The notes: a model not told the origin generated them from the letters alone. 60,931 nucleotides of DNA from CAZMMV01 sp964567475 (GCA_964567475.1 CAZMMV010000003.1:1-60931); one strand, 5' to 3'. Shown: positions 34,106 to 43,700, numbered from the stretch's first letter. Numbers and translations are program-made.

Positions 34106-35716
34106 ATGAAAAAGAATAATAACTTTTTGAAGGGAGCAGCTATATTGGGCATAGCTGGAGGTATTGTAAAGATTTTAGGCGCAATTTATAGATTACCTTT
34201 ATCAAATATTATAAAATCTGAAGGTATGGGATATTATCAAACTGCATATCCATTTTATACATTGTTACTTACAATATCCACAGCTGGATTTCCCATTGCA
34301 ATAGCTAAACTTGTATCAGAAAGAAGAGCAATAGAAGATTACAAATCAGCTCATAAGGTCTTTAAAGTTGCTTTAATAGGACTTTTAATAGCTGGTATTT
34401 TAACTTCAGTATTTGTATTTTTTGGAGCAGAATTTATAGTAGATAGCTTGGATAATCCAAATGCATACTATGCTCTAATAGCATTGGTGCCAGCCTTATT
34501 TTTTGTACCAATAATGGCAGCCTTTAGAGGTTTCTTTCAAGGAAGCCAAACAATGTTTCCTACAGCTCTATCTCAAATAATTGAACAGCTTTTCCGTGTA
34601 GTTTCAGGGCTTTTACTAACTTATTATTTATTAGATAGAGGTATACCAATGGCTGCAGGAGGAGCTTCCTTTGGAGGTTCAGTAGGAGCTATAGCAGGAA
34701 CTTTAACTATGGGATTTATATACTTTTATAAGAGAAAGTCAGTATTAAATGAAGTAGAATCTAGTGTGTCTAGAGAAGAATATAGGGTAGAAAGCATAAT
34801 AAAGGATCTTTTGATAATTGCAATACCTATTACTATAGGAGCAGCTGCTGTACCTATAATGGATACTATAGACGTAAGTATTGTTTTAAGGAGACTGCAA
34901 TACATAGGATATACAGAAGCACAAGCCAATGAACTTTATGGAAACTTAAAGGGAATGGCACAGACTTTAATCAATTTACCTCAAGTGTTTTCTGTAGCCA
35001 TAGGCATGAGTCTAGTACCTGCAATTGCTGATGCAAATGCAAGAAGACAAAAGAAAGAAATGGGGAAGATGATTTCTTCTGGGATTAGGGTTACATTATT
35101 AATCGGTCTTCCTGCTGCTTTTGGATTATTTGTTTTATCAGGACCTATTATAGAATTGTTATATTATAAAAATCCTGTTGAAACTATAAATAGTGTGGGA
35201 GGCCTTTTAAGGACATTAGCTCCAGGGGTTGTATTTCTTACTTTGGTTCAGGCCCTATCAGCAATATTACAAGGATTAGGAAAACCAATGATTCCTGCAA
35301 TTAATTTATTTATTGGGGTAGGAGTAAAGATCGTGCTTTCTTATGTTTTAACTACTGTGCCTAGTATAAATATACATGGAGCGGCAATATCTACTGTTGT
35401 AGCATTTGCCATAGCTGCTATTTTAGATCTGATATTTGTAATTAAACATAGCAAGGTAAAATTAAGTTTTAAAAATATCTTTTTCAAGCCATTTTTATCT
35501 GCCTTGGGAATGAGTGTATCTGCATACTTCAGTTATAGATTTATAAAAGACATACTAGGAAATAGATTATCAACTATATTAGCCATATTTATAGGCGGAA
35601 TAGTATATATAATATTATTAATTATTACAGGATCTGTAACAACTGAAGACTTAAGTTTAATACCAAAGGGTGACAAATTAGGTAAAAAATTAGAAAAATT
35701 TAATTTAATGAAATAG
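34106..35716 (+). CDS. yabM: YabM/SpoVB-type polysaccharide flippase (MVF/MATE-like)
   Basis: Integral membrane protein of 536 residues with about 14 hydrophobic segments. It belongs to the oligosaccharide-flippase superfamily with SpoVB and MurJ: LKGAAILGIAGGIVKILGAIYRLPLSNII at the start, and AFRGFFQGSQTMFPTALSQIIEQLFRV in the middle. It probably moves a lipid-linked sugar precursor across the membrane. ATG 34106 follows TGGAGG; an in-frame ATG seven codons upstream overlaps no RBS. Position after spoVT matches B. subtilis yabM. Confidence 0.92.
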   Translation: MKKNNNFLKGAAILGIAGGIVKILGAIYRLPLSNIIKSEGMGYYQTAYPFYTLLLTISTAGFPIAIAKLVSERRAIEDYKSAHKVFKVALIGLLIAGILTSVFVFFGAEFIVDSLDNPNAYYALIALVPALFFVPIMAAFRGFFQGSQTMFPTALSQIIEQLFRVVSGLLLTYYLLDRGIPMAAGGASFGGSVGAIAGTLTMGFIYFYKRKSVLNEVESSVSREEYRVESIIKDLLIIAIPITIGAAAVPIMDTIDVSIVLRRLQYIGYTEAQANELYGNLKGMAQTLINLPQVFSVAIGMSLVPAIADANARRQKKEMGKMISSGIRVTLLIGLPAAFGLFVLSGPIIELLYYKNPVETINSVGGLLRTLAPGVVFLTLVQALSAILQGLGKPMIPAINLFIGVGVKIVLSYVLTTVPSINIHGAAISTVVAFAIAAILDLIFVIKHSKVKLSFKNIFFKPFLSALGMSVSAYFSYRFIKDILGNRLSTILAIFIGGIVYIILLIITGSVTTEDLSLIPKGDKLGKKLEKFNLMK

Positions 35717-35738
35717 AGTTTACAAAAGGAGAAATGAT

Positions 35739-37199
35739 ATGGGTAAGATATATATAATTGGACTGGGGCCTGGAAGTGTTAATGATCTTACACTTGGAGC
35801 AGTTGAAAGAATAAATTCTGGAGATATTAACTATTTAAGAACTGAAAATCATCCTACTATAAAATATTTTAAGGATAAAAATATATCATATAAATCATAT
35901 GATTATTTATATGAAAGAGAAGATGATTTTAATTCTGTCTATGAAAAGATAGTAGAAAATTTGATAGATGAATCTAAAAATCATGATACAATCAATTACT
36001 TTGTTCCAGGAAATCCTATGTTTGCTGAGAAAACTGTAGAAATTCTTATAAAAAGTGATATAGGGTATGAAATAATATCAGGTATGAGTTTTATTGAACC
36101 ATTAATGGAATTAGTAGCTAGAGATCCTATAAATGGGTTAAAGATAGTAGATGGATTTGAATTCAATAATTTTAAAGTAGATATTAATATAGATACTATA
36201 ATTACTCAAGTAGCTGAAGAGAAAACATTGTCAGAAGTTAAGATAGCCTTATCAGAGATATATGGTGATGAACATCTTGTATATTTAATCCATAGTGCTG
36301 GAGTTAAAGGAGAAGAAGAAAAACATCTATTGCCTATATATCAATTAGATAGAAATCAAGAGATAAGTTCTTTAACCAGCATATATGTACCAAGAATAGA
36401 GGAAAAGGATAGAAAAATATTTGATTTTAGTGATTTATTGGGTATAATAAGTATACTAAGGTCTAAAGATGGATGTCCTTGGGATATGAAACAGACTCAT
36501 GAATCTATTCGTCAAGATTTTATAGAAGAGGCCTATGAAGTAGTAGATGCAATAGATAATGAAGATGTATCTGGATTAATAGAAGAATTAGGTGATGTAT
36601 TGCTTCAAGTATTGTTCCATAGCCAAATTGGGTTCGAGGATGGACATTTTAATATTTATGACGTTACATCTACTCTTGCTAATAAATTAATTTATAGACA
36701 CCCCCATGTATTTAAAGAAAAAAAGCTAGCTAAAGCCGATGAAATAGTGTATAATTGGAATGAATTAAAATATGCCAAGAGAAATATCAGTAAGACTTCA
36801 GAGAAATTTAGCGATTTACCTAAATTACCTGGTCTTATGATGAGCTATAAAATTCAGGAAAAAGCTGCTGAAATAGGATTTGATTGGAAAGATATAAAAG
36901 GACCATTAGATAAAATCAAAGAAGAATATGCTGAAGTACTAGAAGTTATTGAAACTTATGATTCTGGTCATAAAAGAATAGAAGATGAAATAGGAGATTT
37001 GATTTTTTCTATAGTTAATCTTTCTAGACACCTAGATGTAAATCCAGAAATAGCTTTAAATTCTACTATAAATAAATTTATAGATAGATTTAAATATATG
37101 GAGAAAAAGGCAGAAGAAAATAATAAATTATTAGAGAATATGACCTTAGAAGAAATGGATATATTATGGAATGAGGCAAAAACACATAATATAATTTAA
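35739..37199 (+). CDS. yabN: YabN: tetrapyrrole methylase-like / MazG nucleotide pyrophosphohydrolase fusion
   Basis: 486 residues. Residues 1 to about 225 are a tetrapyrrole-methylase-like domain (IYIIGLGPGSVNDLTLGAVE). Residues about 235-486 hold two MazG repeats: GCPWDMKQTHESIRQDFIEEAYEVVDAID with EELGDVLLQVLFHSQI, then EEYAEVLEVIE with DEIGDLIFSIVNLSRH. It hydrolyses NTPs to NMP and pyrophosphate, perhaps as house-cleaning. Use of the methylase domain in this family is unknown. RBS AAAGGAG. Same place as in B. subtilis. Confidence 0.93.
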   Translation: MGKIYIIGLGPGSVNDLTLGAVERINSGDINYLRTENHPTIKYFKDKNISYKSYDYLYEREDDFNSVYEKIVENLIDESKNHDTINYFVPGNPMFAEKTVEILIKSDIGYEIISGMSFIEPLMELVARDPINGLKIVDGFEFNNFKVDINIDTIITQVAEEKTLSEVKIALSEIYGDEHLVYLIHSAGVKGEEEKHLLPIYQLDRNQEISSLTSIYVPRIEEKDRKIFDFSDLLGIISILRSKDGCPWDMKQTHESIRQDFIEEAYEVVDAIDNEDVSGLIEELGDVLLQVLFHSQIGFEDGHFNIYDVTSTLANKLIYRHPHVFKEKKLAKADEIVYNWNELKYAKRNISKTSEKFSDLPKLPGLMMSYKIQEKAAEIGFDWKDIKGPLDKIKEEYAEVLEVIETYDSGHKRIEDEIGDLIFSIVNLSRHLDVNPEIALNSTINKFIDRFKYMEKKAEENNKLLENMTLEEMDILWNEAKTHNII

Positions 37200-37289
37200 A
37201 ATGCTAATAATTATATATAATACAGGTTTTAATTTTATTTTCATTATAGAAGTATAATTTAAACAATATAACTTAAGGAGGAATAATTA

Positions 37290-37568
37290 GTGAATAAATC
37301 TGAATTAGTAACAAGTATAGCAGAAAAAAGTGAATTAACTAAAAAGGACGCAGAGGCTGCATTAAATGCATTCATGAGAACTGTTGAAGAAACATTAGAA
37401 ACAGGTGAAAAAGTTCAATTAGTTGGTTTTGGTACATTTGAAGTAAGGGATAGAAAAGCTAGAGAAGGTAGAAACCCAAGAAACCCTAAAGAAGTAATTC
37501 AAATACCAGCATCAAAAGCACCTGTATTTAAAGCAGGTAAATCTTTAAAAGAAATAGTAAATAAATAG
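37290..37568 (+). CDS. hup: HU-family DNA-binding protein
   Basis: 92-residue histone-like protein that bends and compacts DNA. It starts MNKSELVTSIAEKSELTKKDAEAALNA and has the beta-arm motif GFGTFEVRDRKAREGRNPRNPKE with the intercalating proline, ending in FKAGKSLKEIVN. GTG start after AAGGAGG. It has its own terminator. HU between mazG/yabN and yabO is common in Clostridia but not in B. subtilis. Confidence 0.97.
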   Translation: MNKSELVTSIAEKSELTKKDAEAALNAFMRTVEETLETGEKVQLVGFGTFEVRDRKAREGRNPRNPKEVIQIPASKAPVFKAGKSLKEIVNK

Positions 37569-37570
37569 TA

Positions 37571-37593
37571 AAATCAGGCCTTTGGCCTGATTT
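37571..37593 (+). terminator. Terminator of hup
   Basis: AAATCAGGCC / GGCCTGATTT stem, TTT loop, then TTTTTT; a strong intrinsic terminator. Confidence 0.92.
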
Positions 37594-37611
37594 TTTTTAT
37601 AGGAGGAAAAA

Positions 37612-37851
37612 ATGAGAATAGATAAGTATTTAAAAAATTCCCGTATAATTAAAAGAAGAACAGTGGCTAAAGATGCATGTGAGCAAGGAAGAGTATCTAT
37701 AAATGGTAAACAATCTAAGCCAGGTGATGAAGTTAATATAGGAGATATTGTAAATGTTAAATTTGGTTCTGGAGAGGTTAAATTACAAGTACTAGATGTA
37801 TCAGATAACATAAAAAAAGCGGAAGCAACTGAACTATATAAGAGAATATAA
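37612..37851 (+). CDS. rqcP: RqcP (YabO), S4-domain ribosome quality-control factor
   Basis: 79-residue S4 RNA-binding protein: MRIDKYLKNSRIIKRRTVAKDACEQGRVSINGKQSKPGDEVNIGD. In B. subtilis RqcP (YabO) binds stalled 50S subunits and helps RqcH add alanine tails. It relates to Hsp15. ATG follows TAGGAGG, placed right behind the hup terminator. It stands next to the sporulation genes in the same order as B. subtilis. Confidence 0.94.
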   Translation: MRIDKYLKNSRIIKRRTVAKDACEQGRVSINGKQSKPGDEVNIGDIVNVKFGSGEVKLQVLDVSDNIKKAEATELYKRI

Positions 37852-37880
37852 AAAAAGACTTTGTAATAAAAGTCTTTTTT
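37851..37880 (+). terminator. Terminator of rqcP
   Basis: AAAAAAGACT / AGTCTTTTTT, ten-base loop, followed by TATTC. Confidence 0.88.
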
Positions 37881-37923
37881 TATTCATAAATATTAATAAT
37901 ATAATAGTTTAGGGGTGAGAAAG

Positions 37924-38202
37924 ATGACTGAAAATAAAATTAAGTTTAAAAATCAGAATATAACTATTGAAGACAGAAAAAGAATGTCAGTAACTGGTGT
38001 TGAACAGGTAGAAAATTTTAATGATAACACAATAATCTTGACTACTATCAATGGTGGAATTACAATAAAAGGAGAAGAACTAAATATCAGTAAATTAAAT
38101 GTAGAGGATGGAAATGTTAAAATACAGGGAAAAATTAATGGTGTAAATTACTCATCTAGAGATCTTAGTTCAAAAAATATATTAGAAAAGTTATTCAAAT
38201 AG
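37924..38202 (+). CDS. yabP: Sporulation protein YabP
   Basis: 92-residue protein of the YabP/YqfC family, needed for spore coat or cortex assembly in the mother cell. Pattern: NQNITIEDRKRMSVTGVEQVENFNDNTIILTTINGGITIKGEELNISKLNVEDGNVKIQGKINGVNYS. ATG 37924 is chosen since AGGGGTGA lies just before it; an in-frame GTG (37915) overlaps that site. yabQ follows after 16 bases. Confidence 0.94.
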   Translation: MTENKIKFKNQNITIEDRKRMSVTGVEQVENFNDNTIILTTINGGITIKGEELNISKLNVEDGNVKIQGKINGVNYSSRDLSSKNILEKLFK

Positions 38203-38218
38203 TTTTGGGGAGATAAAT

Positions 38219-38686
38219 ATGGATAATACTTTGATTTTAGATCTTCATATTTTTTTAGGCTCAATATACGGAGGATTAATAGCAGGTTTTGTATACGATT
38301 TATATAAAACAATAAGATATTATTCAAAGCCAAGTAAATTTCGTACTTATTTAGGAGACTTATTATTTTGGATTATATTATCAATATTATTTTTTTATAT
38401 ACTATTAAAGATAAATTGGGGTGAAGTAAGGGGATATATAATAATAGGATTTTTATTTGGGATATTTCTTTATAAAAAAATTTTTAGTAAAGCTATTTAT
38501 CAATTATGTCTTAAAATAGGAGGAGTTATTCGAAAGTTATTGGGCAAATTAGTATTTGTAATTATCTATCCATTTAAATATTTGAAAGAAAAACTATATA
38601 AGTGGGTGAAAAAAACAAAAAATATTCCTATATACTTAATAAAACAATTTAAAAAATATAAAAAAATAATTTCTACAAAAAAATAA
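38219..38686 (+). CDS. yabQ: Spore cortex biosynthesis protein YabQ
   Basis: 155-residue membrane protein. Hydrophobic helices lie at about residues 5-30, 43-63 and 70-90, with a strongly basic C-terminal tail. DLHIFLGSIYGGLIAGFVYDLYKTIRYY is typical of YabQ, a forespore outer-membrane protein needed for cortex formation in B. subtilis. RBS is TTTGGGGAG. Co-transcribed with yabP. Confidence 0.92.
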   Translation: MDNTLILDLHIFLGSIYGGLIAGFVYDLYKTIRYYSKPSKFRTYLGDLLFWIILSILFFYILLKINWGEVRGYIIIGFLFGIFLYKKIFSKAIYQLCLKIGGVIRKLLGKLVFVIIYPFKYLKEKLYKWVKKTKNIPIYLIKQFKKYKKIISTKK

Positions 38687-38734
38687 AGGATTTATTAAAA
38701 CTTTGTAGTATAATATATAGAGAGAGGTGATATT

Positions 38735-39070
38735 ATGGCTAAGGTACAAAAGAAAAAGAAGAAAATTAAATTTAATATATTTCATTTTCTTATAATATTT
38801 GTTTTTATTTATGTAGTTGCTATTTTTTGGCAACAAGATAGGTTGTTAAATGATTTAGAAGCAAAAAAAGAAATACATTCACTAGAAGTTAAAGAAATAC
38901 AAAAAGACATAGCTGATTTAGAAAAAGAAATTAAAAGTAGCCAAAGCTTAAAATTTGTTGAAAAAGTAGCAAGAGATGAGTTAGGCATGGTAAAGCCTAG
39001 GGAAATAATATATATAGATAAAGATAAAAAAGAAAACTCTGTTTTTAAAGAAAAGAATAAAGATAAATAA
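38735..39070 (+). CDS. divIC: Septum formation initiator DivIC
   Basis: 111-residue FtsB/DivIC family protein: basic N-terminus, one transmembrane helix (about 15-33) and an extracellular coiled coil (about 38-75), then VARDELGMVKPREIIYI. It links FtsL and DivIB in the divisome. ATG after GAGAGGTG. Same order as in B. subtilis. Confidence 0.93.
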   Translation: MAKVQKKKKKIKFNIFHFLIIFVFIYVVAIFWQQDRLLNDLEAKKEIHSLEVKEIQKDIADLEKEIKSSQSLKFVEKVARDELGMVKPREIIYIDKDKKENSVFKEKNKDK

Positions 39071-39136
39071 TTGACAATAAAACAGTTCTAATATATACTT
39101 ATGTAAGAATAAAATTGAAGGAGGAGTCATTTATTT

Positions 39137-39556
39137 ATGACGGTATCAGTAGGGGAGAAAGTTGAGGGAACAGTTACAGGTATCACAAATTTTGGTGCTT
39201 TTGTTCAGCTTCCAGAAGGGAAAAGTGGACTTGTTCATATCTCAGAAATTTCACATGATTATGTGGAAAAGGTGTCAGATTATTTAAAAAAAGGTGAAAA
39301 GGTAAAGGTAAAGGTATTGTCCATATCTAAGGATAATAAGATAAGTCTTTCTATTAGAAAGGCAAAACCTAAAACTAATCAACCAGCACAATTAGATTTC
39401 CATAAACCAGAAGAATCTCAAAGAAATATGTCTTTTGAAGATAAGATGAATCAGTTTTTAAAAGATAGCAATGAAAAACATGATCAATTAAAAACAAGAG
39501 ACAGTAGGAAAAGCAATGGAATGAAATCAAGAAAAATGGGTGGTATGGATTTATAA
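39137..39556 (+). CDS. yabR: YabR-like S1-domain RNA-binding protein
   Basis: 139 residues. Residues 1-75 are an S1 domain: VGEKVEGTVTGITNFGAFVQLPEGKSGLVHISEISHDYVEKVSDYLKKGEKVKVKVLSISKDNKISLSIRKA. The rest is a charged, probably unfolded tail. ATG follows AAGGAGGAG. It corresponds to B. subtilis yabR, of unclear function, possibly translation-related. Confidence 0.94.
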   Translation: MTVSVGEKVEGTVTGITNFGAFVQLPEGKSGLVHISEISHDYVEKVSDYLKKGEKVKVKVLSISKDNKISLSIRKAKPKTNQPAQLDFHKPEESQRNMSFEDKMNQFLKDSNEKHDQLKTRDSRKSNGMKSRKMGGMDL

Positions 39557-39576
39557 AACCGGATTTATCCGGTTTT
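39555..39576 (+). terminator. Terminator of yabR
   Basis: AAAACCGGAT / ATCCGGTTTT, followed by TTTATTTTTATTTT, directly past the stop codon. Confidence 0.9.
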
Positions 39577-39586
39577 TTTATTTTTA

Positions 39587-39628
39587 TTTTTGTAGTATTT
39601 ATAATTAACACTATAAATACTACAAAAA
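39587..39628. repeat. Perfect 17-bp inverted repeat in the yabR-spoIIE gap
   Basis: TTTTTGTAGTATTTATA (39587-39603) pairs with TATAAATACTACAAAAA (39612-39628), eight-base loop. It follows a complete terminator, and no T run follows it. On the minus strand it ends in T residues and could stop antisense transcription. The remaining gap to spoIIE holds no tRNA or gene I can see. Confidence 0.75.
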
Positions 39629-39789
39629 TATACATCTAATATAAAAACTATATCATCAGGCTACATATGTTAGTATATAGAGCTTTCAAACTTAATGTAC
39701 AATACATTAGCTTTCTTTAAGCAAGATTAATGTTATAGGATATGTAGTGGGTTTCTGTCTTAAAATTCATTGAAATCAACACCTAAAAG

Positions 39790-39821
39790 TGACAAATTTT
39801 TTTTGCCTTTTCTGTTAATAT
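39790..39821 (+). promoter_or_regulatory. Possible Spo0A box and promoter of spoIIE
   Basis: TGACAAA (39790-39796) differs by one base from the Spo0A site TGNCGAA. It lies 19 bases before TAATAT (39816-39821), i.e. about where a -35 would be. The B. subtilis spoIIE promoter is sigma-A with Spo0A boxes, so this is plausible. Confidence 0.4.
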
Positions 39822-39854
39822 AGAGATAAATATTAATAGGGAGTGGTAAAAATT

Positions 39855-42176
39855 ATGAAGGCTTATACAGCATTAGATGAAAAACATTGTTACAATTTAA
39901 AAGTTACTTTAAATAAAAAAACAATATTTATTATGATCATGGGAATATTGTTAACAAGAGTAAATATCATTAATAATTTAACCCCCTTTGGATTTGCTTA
40001 TCTTTCTGCATATACAATTATGAAAGGGTTAAATTTACCTATATTTATATCAGTAGTATTTTCTACTCTTATATTTCAAGGATTTAATGGTGCCCCTTAC
40101 TTATTAGCATATGTTTTAGTGGGTATTGCTTTTAGTATTTTTAAAGGAAAAGAATATTCACTAATCAAAGCCATATTAATTACATCTATTATATTTGTAG
40201 GATCTAAGATTCTTTTACTTTTAATGACTAATAGATTATTTATTTATGATGTGTTTCTTATATTGTTTGAAGGAGTAATTGCTTTTTCTATGACTTATAT
40301 ATTTTCCTTTAGTCCTCCAATTGAGAATATAAAAAATATAGATGTAAACAATGAAAAAAGAGTTTGTTTTTTTATTATACTTGGATTAAGTTTAGCTGGA
40401 GTTAATAATATTGAAATATTTAATATATCTCTTAAAACTGTAGGATGTATACTTGCTATAGTATATTTAGGATCTGTTAAGGGAGTTTTCTATGGAGGAA
40501 CAATAGGTATTATACTAGGTATGATAGCTTATATAGCAGAGCCAACTATGCCATTTATAATAGGTATATTTGGACTAGCAGGGTTTCTTTCAGGAATGTT
40601 TAGAGATTTAGGTAAACTAGGAAGTATTTTAGGTTTTGTATTGGGAAGTAGTATTGTTAATTTCTATATAAGTGGTTTAGGAATAAACTTATTTAGTTAT
40701 AAGGAGATTATTATGGGTGTATTATTATTTTTACTTATACCTAAAAAGCTAACCGCACAAGCAGAAAAAATTTTAACTATAGATATAGAAAACAAAAAAG
40801 AATATATGGAAAAAAGAGATGAAATAGTCATAAGAAAAATAAATAAAATGTCAGAGGTTTTGGAGAGCTTAGGGAAAACATTTAGGGATTCTGCAGAGGA
40901 AAGAGAATACAATTCTACCATAGAAGTATATTCATTGGTTGATGGGGTTGCAAATGAAGTATGTAAAGATTGTCCTAGACATGAAAACTGTTGGAAAGAA
41001 AATTATTATAGAACTTATAGCAGTTTTTTTAAATTAGTCAGCCTTATAGAAGATAAAGATTACGATGAAGATATTGAAAAGGATCAGATTATAGATTTTT
41101 GTATTAGAGAAAAAGAAATTCTTGAAGAAACAAATCATTCTATAGAGAAGTTAAAGTTAAATGAAGGCTGGAAGATGAAATTAAATGAAAATAGAAAACT
41201 TCTTGGGGAACAATTAGATGGTTTTAGTCAAGGAATTAATCAAATTATTAAAGATGTTTATATAGATATAGAATTTAATGAAAAATTAGAAGAAGAAATA
41301 TATAAAGAATTAAAAAATATTAGAGTTGATATAGATAGTGTAGTTGTAATAGAAACAAATAAAGAGGACTATGAAATCTTTATAGATTTAAATACTCCTT
41401 ATGAATATGAAAATAAGATAAAAAAATTAGTTTCTGAAATTCTAGGTTTTCCTGTAATAAATGATTGTAAATATGAAAAGCATAAGAAAAAAACTTATAG
41501 ATTTAAGCTTATTAGAGATAATAGGTATAGTGCTATAACTAAAATTGCTAATATGGCAAATTCTGAAAACAAAGTTTCCGGAGATAGTTTTACTTTTGGA
41601 GAAATGGAAAACATACATTATAAGGCTTTAGCAGATGGTATGGGTATAGGTAGAAAAGCCAAGGAAGAAAGTGGATCAACCATTTCTTTACTGGAAAAAC
41701 TTATGGAAGCAAATGTGGACAAGAATATGATGTTAAAAACAATTAATTCAGTTCTTAGAAGCAAGTCCAATGAAGAAATATTTACAACATTAGATGTTAG
41801 TTTTATTGATTTGTATTCAGGAAAGTTACAAATAATAAAAACTGGCTGTCCAGCTAGCTTTATAAAAAAGAAAGATAGAATAGAAGTAATAAATTCTAAA
41901 ACACTTCCTATTGGTATATTAGAGGATATAGATTTTAATATATACGAAGATTATATAGAAGATGGAGATATTCTTATCATGATATCTGATGGTATAACAG
42001 AGGCAAATAAGGATATAGAAGATTATGAAACATGGATGAAAGAAGTTATCCTAGGTATAAATAGTATAAATCCTCAAGTTATTGCAAATGAGATACTAAA
42101 TAAAGCTAATAATATATCCAAAGGACCAAGAGATGATATGACAGTTTTAGTTACAAAGGTCTGGAAAAACATGTAA
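39855..42176 (+). CDS. spoIIE: Stage II sporulation protein E
   Basis: 773-residue membrane PP2C phosphatase that dephosphorylates SpoIIAA and so frees sigma-F in the forespore. About ten transmembrane helices fill residues 30-310. A linker has the family cysteines (CKDCPRHENCW), and the C-terminal PP2C domain shows VSGDSFTFGE, ALADGMGIGRKAKEES, MISDGITEANKD and GPRDDMTVLVTKVW. ATG 39855 follows AGGGAGTGG; the in-frame GTG 39843 overlaps that site. Directly precedes tilS, as in B. subtilis. Confidence 0.97.
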   Translation: MKAYTALDEKHCYNLKVTLNKKTIFIMIMGILLTRVNIINNLTPFGFAYLSAYTIMKGLNLPIFISVVFSTLIFQGFNGAPYLLAYVLVGIAFSIFKGKEYSLIKAILITSIIFVGSKILLLLMTNRLFIYDVFLILFEGVIAFSMTYIFSFSPPIENIKNIDVNNEKRVCFFIILGLSLAGVNNIEIFNISLKTVGCILAIVYLGSVKGVFYGGTIGIILGMIAYIAEPTMPFIIGIFGLAGFLSGMFRDLGKLGSILGFVLGSSIVNFYISGLGINLFSYKEIIMGVLLFLLIPKKLTAQAEKILTIDIENKKEYMEKRDEIVIRKINKMSEVLESLGKTFRDSAEEREYNSTIEVYSLVDGVANEVCKDCPRHENCWKENYYRTYSSFFKLVSLIEDKDYDEDIEKDQIIDFCIREKEILEETNHSIEKLKLNEGWKMKLNENRKLLGEQLDGFSQGINQIIKDVYIDIEFNEKLEEEIYKELKNIRVDIDSVVVIETNKEDYEIFIDLNTPYEYENKIKKLVSEILGFPVINDCKYEKHKKKTYRFKLIRDNRYSAITKIANMANSENKVSGDSFTFGEMENIHYKALADGMGIGRKAKEESGSTISLLEKLMEANVDKNMMLKTINSVLRSKSNEEIFTTLDVSFIDLYSGKLQIIKTGCPASFIKKKDRIEVINSKTLPIGILEDIDFNIYEDYIEDGDILIMISDGITEANKDIEDYETWMKEVILGINSINPQVIANEILNKANNISKGPRDDMTVLVTKVWKNM

Positions 42177-42198
42177 GGATTAATCCTTACATGTTTTT
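42165..42198 (+). terminator. Terminator of spoIIE, overlapping the stop codon
   Basis: AAAAACATGTAAGGAT / ATCCTTACATGTTTTT; a 16-bp perfect stem that starts inside the gene's last codons. Confidence 0.88.
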
Positions 42199-42290
42199 CA
42201 AAGTAAAGGTCTTATTATTGACAATATTAAATAATAAATGTATAGTTCATATATAGTTTATATTAATAGAATATATTAAAGGTGGTAAAA

Positions 42291-43679
42291 ATGAAAAACA
42301 AAGTCTTGTCTATAATTAAAGAGCATGATTTGATTAAAGAAAATGAAAATATAGTCATAGGTGTATCTGGAGGACCAGATTCTATGGCACTATTACATGT
42401 ACTGTTGGAAATCAGAGATTCCATTGATTTTAATATATATATAGCTCATTTAAATCATGGTGTAAGAGGTATAGAGGCTAGAAATGATCAGTTATTTGTA
42501 GAAAAGCAAGCTAAAAAATTAAATTTGCCCTATTATACTAGAAATGTAAGCATGATTGAATATGGAAAAGAAAAAGGAATAACTGCTGAAGAGGCAGGTA
42601 GAGAGTTGAGATTTGAATTTTTCAGAGAAATAATTAAAGAACAAGGTGGAGGGAAAATAGCCGTAGCTCACAATAAAAATGATCAAGCTGAAACTTTGCT
42701 CATGAGATTTATGAGGGGGACGGGTATAGATGGATTAAAGGGTATGGAGTTTATAGCTCAGGATATAATTAGACCTATTCTATCTATAAGTAGGTCTGAA
42801 ATCGAAAAATATATTGAAGAAAAAAACATTGAGACTGTTTTAGATAAGACTAATCTACAGCCTATATATACTAGAAATAAAGTTAGATTAGAATTAATTC
42901 CTTATATAGAAGAAAATTTCAATCCTAATATTATAGACACTATTTGGAGAACTTCTAGGATATCGACAATAGATAGTGAATTTCTTGAGGAATATACTGA
43001 AAAAGAATATGATAAATTGGTGAAAAAAGAAGAAGATAATGTTATAATCTTAGATGGAGAAAAATTAACATATTTAAATAGAAGTATTCAGCAGAGAGTT
43101 ATAAGAAATGGAATACAAAAAATTAACGGATCTTTACAAGGAATAACAGAAATCCAAATTTTATCTGTGTTAAACTTATTATTAATGGGTAAAACAGGTA
43201 AGAGAATAAATTTAATTAATAATATTATTGCAAAATTAAATTATAATGAGTTAATTATAGAAAAAGAAGAGAAAACAGAAGATAAGGATTTCTTATATGA
43301 ACTTTCTTATCCTGGAGATCTGAAATTAAAAGAATTAGGATATTCTTTTAACATGGAAATCATTGAAATTAATGAGAAAACTGAATTTGAAAAATCAAAG
43401 TATGTAAAGTATTTTGATTTAAGTAAGATAAAAGGAAAACTTTTTTTTAGGAATAGAAAACAAGGAGATAGATTTTCACCCTTTGGTATGTCAGGAAGTA
43501 AAAAGATAAAAGATTATTTTATTGATGAAAAAATTTCAAAGGATGTAAGAGATAAAATTCCTTTATTAATTGATGAAAAAAACATTTTATGGGTAGTAGG
43601 ATATAGAAATAGTGAAGATTATAAGGTGACTAAAGATACTGAAAGGATTTTGAAAATATCTTATAATTATATAATATAA
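42291..43679 (+). CDS. tilS: tRNA(Ile)-lysidine synthetase
   Basis: Converts C34 of tRNA(Ile)(CAU) to lysidine so that it reads AUA, a common codon in this AT-rich DNA. The PP-loop SGGPDS is at residues 26-31. The N-terminal ATP domain shows IAHLNHGVRG and AHNKNDQAETLLMRFMRGTGIDGL, with TilS-type C-terminal domains (FFRNRKQGDRFSPFGMSGSKKIKDYFID). ATG 42291 (462 residues) follows AAAGGTGG. hpt follows, as in B. subtilis. Confidence 0.96.
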   Translation: MKNKVLSIIKEHDLIKENENIVIGVSGGPDSMALLHVLLEIRDSIDFNIYIAHLNHGVRGIEARNDQLFVEKQAKKLNLPYYTRNVSMIEYGKEKGITAEEAGRELRFEFFREIIKEQGGGKIAVAHNKNDQAETLLMRFMRGTGIDGLKGMEFIAQDIIRPILSISRSEIEKYIEEKNIETVLDKTNLQPIYTRNKVRLELIPYIEENFNPNIIDTIWRTSRISTIDSEFLEEYTEKEYDKLVKKEEDNVIILDGEKLTYLNRSIQQRVIRNGIQKINGSLQGITEIQILSVLNLLLMGKTGKRINLINNIIAKLNYNELIIEKEEKTEDKDFLYELSYPGDLKLKELGYSFNMEIIEINEKTEFEKSKYVKYFDLSKIKGKLFFRNRKQGDRFSPFGMSGSKKIKDYFIDEKISKDVRDKIPLLIDEKNILWVVGYRNSEDYKVTKDTERILKISYNYII

Positions 43680-43700
43680 TACATATTTGAGGAGGACATT

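Noticed and set aside
39577..39854. tRNA genes in the yabR-spoIIE gap, as in B. subtilis
   Set aside because: No cloverleaf arms, no GGTTCGAATCC-like T-loop and no CCA end were found.
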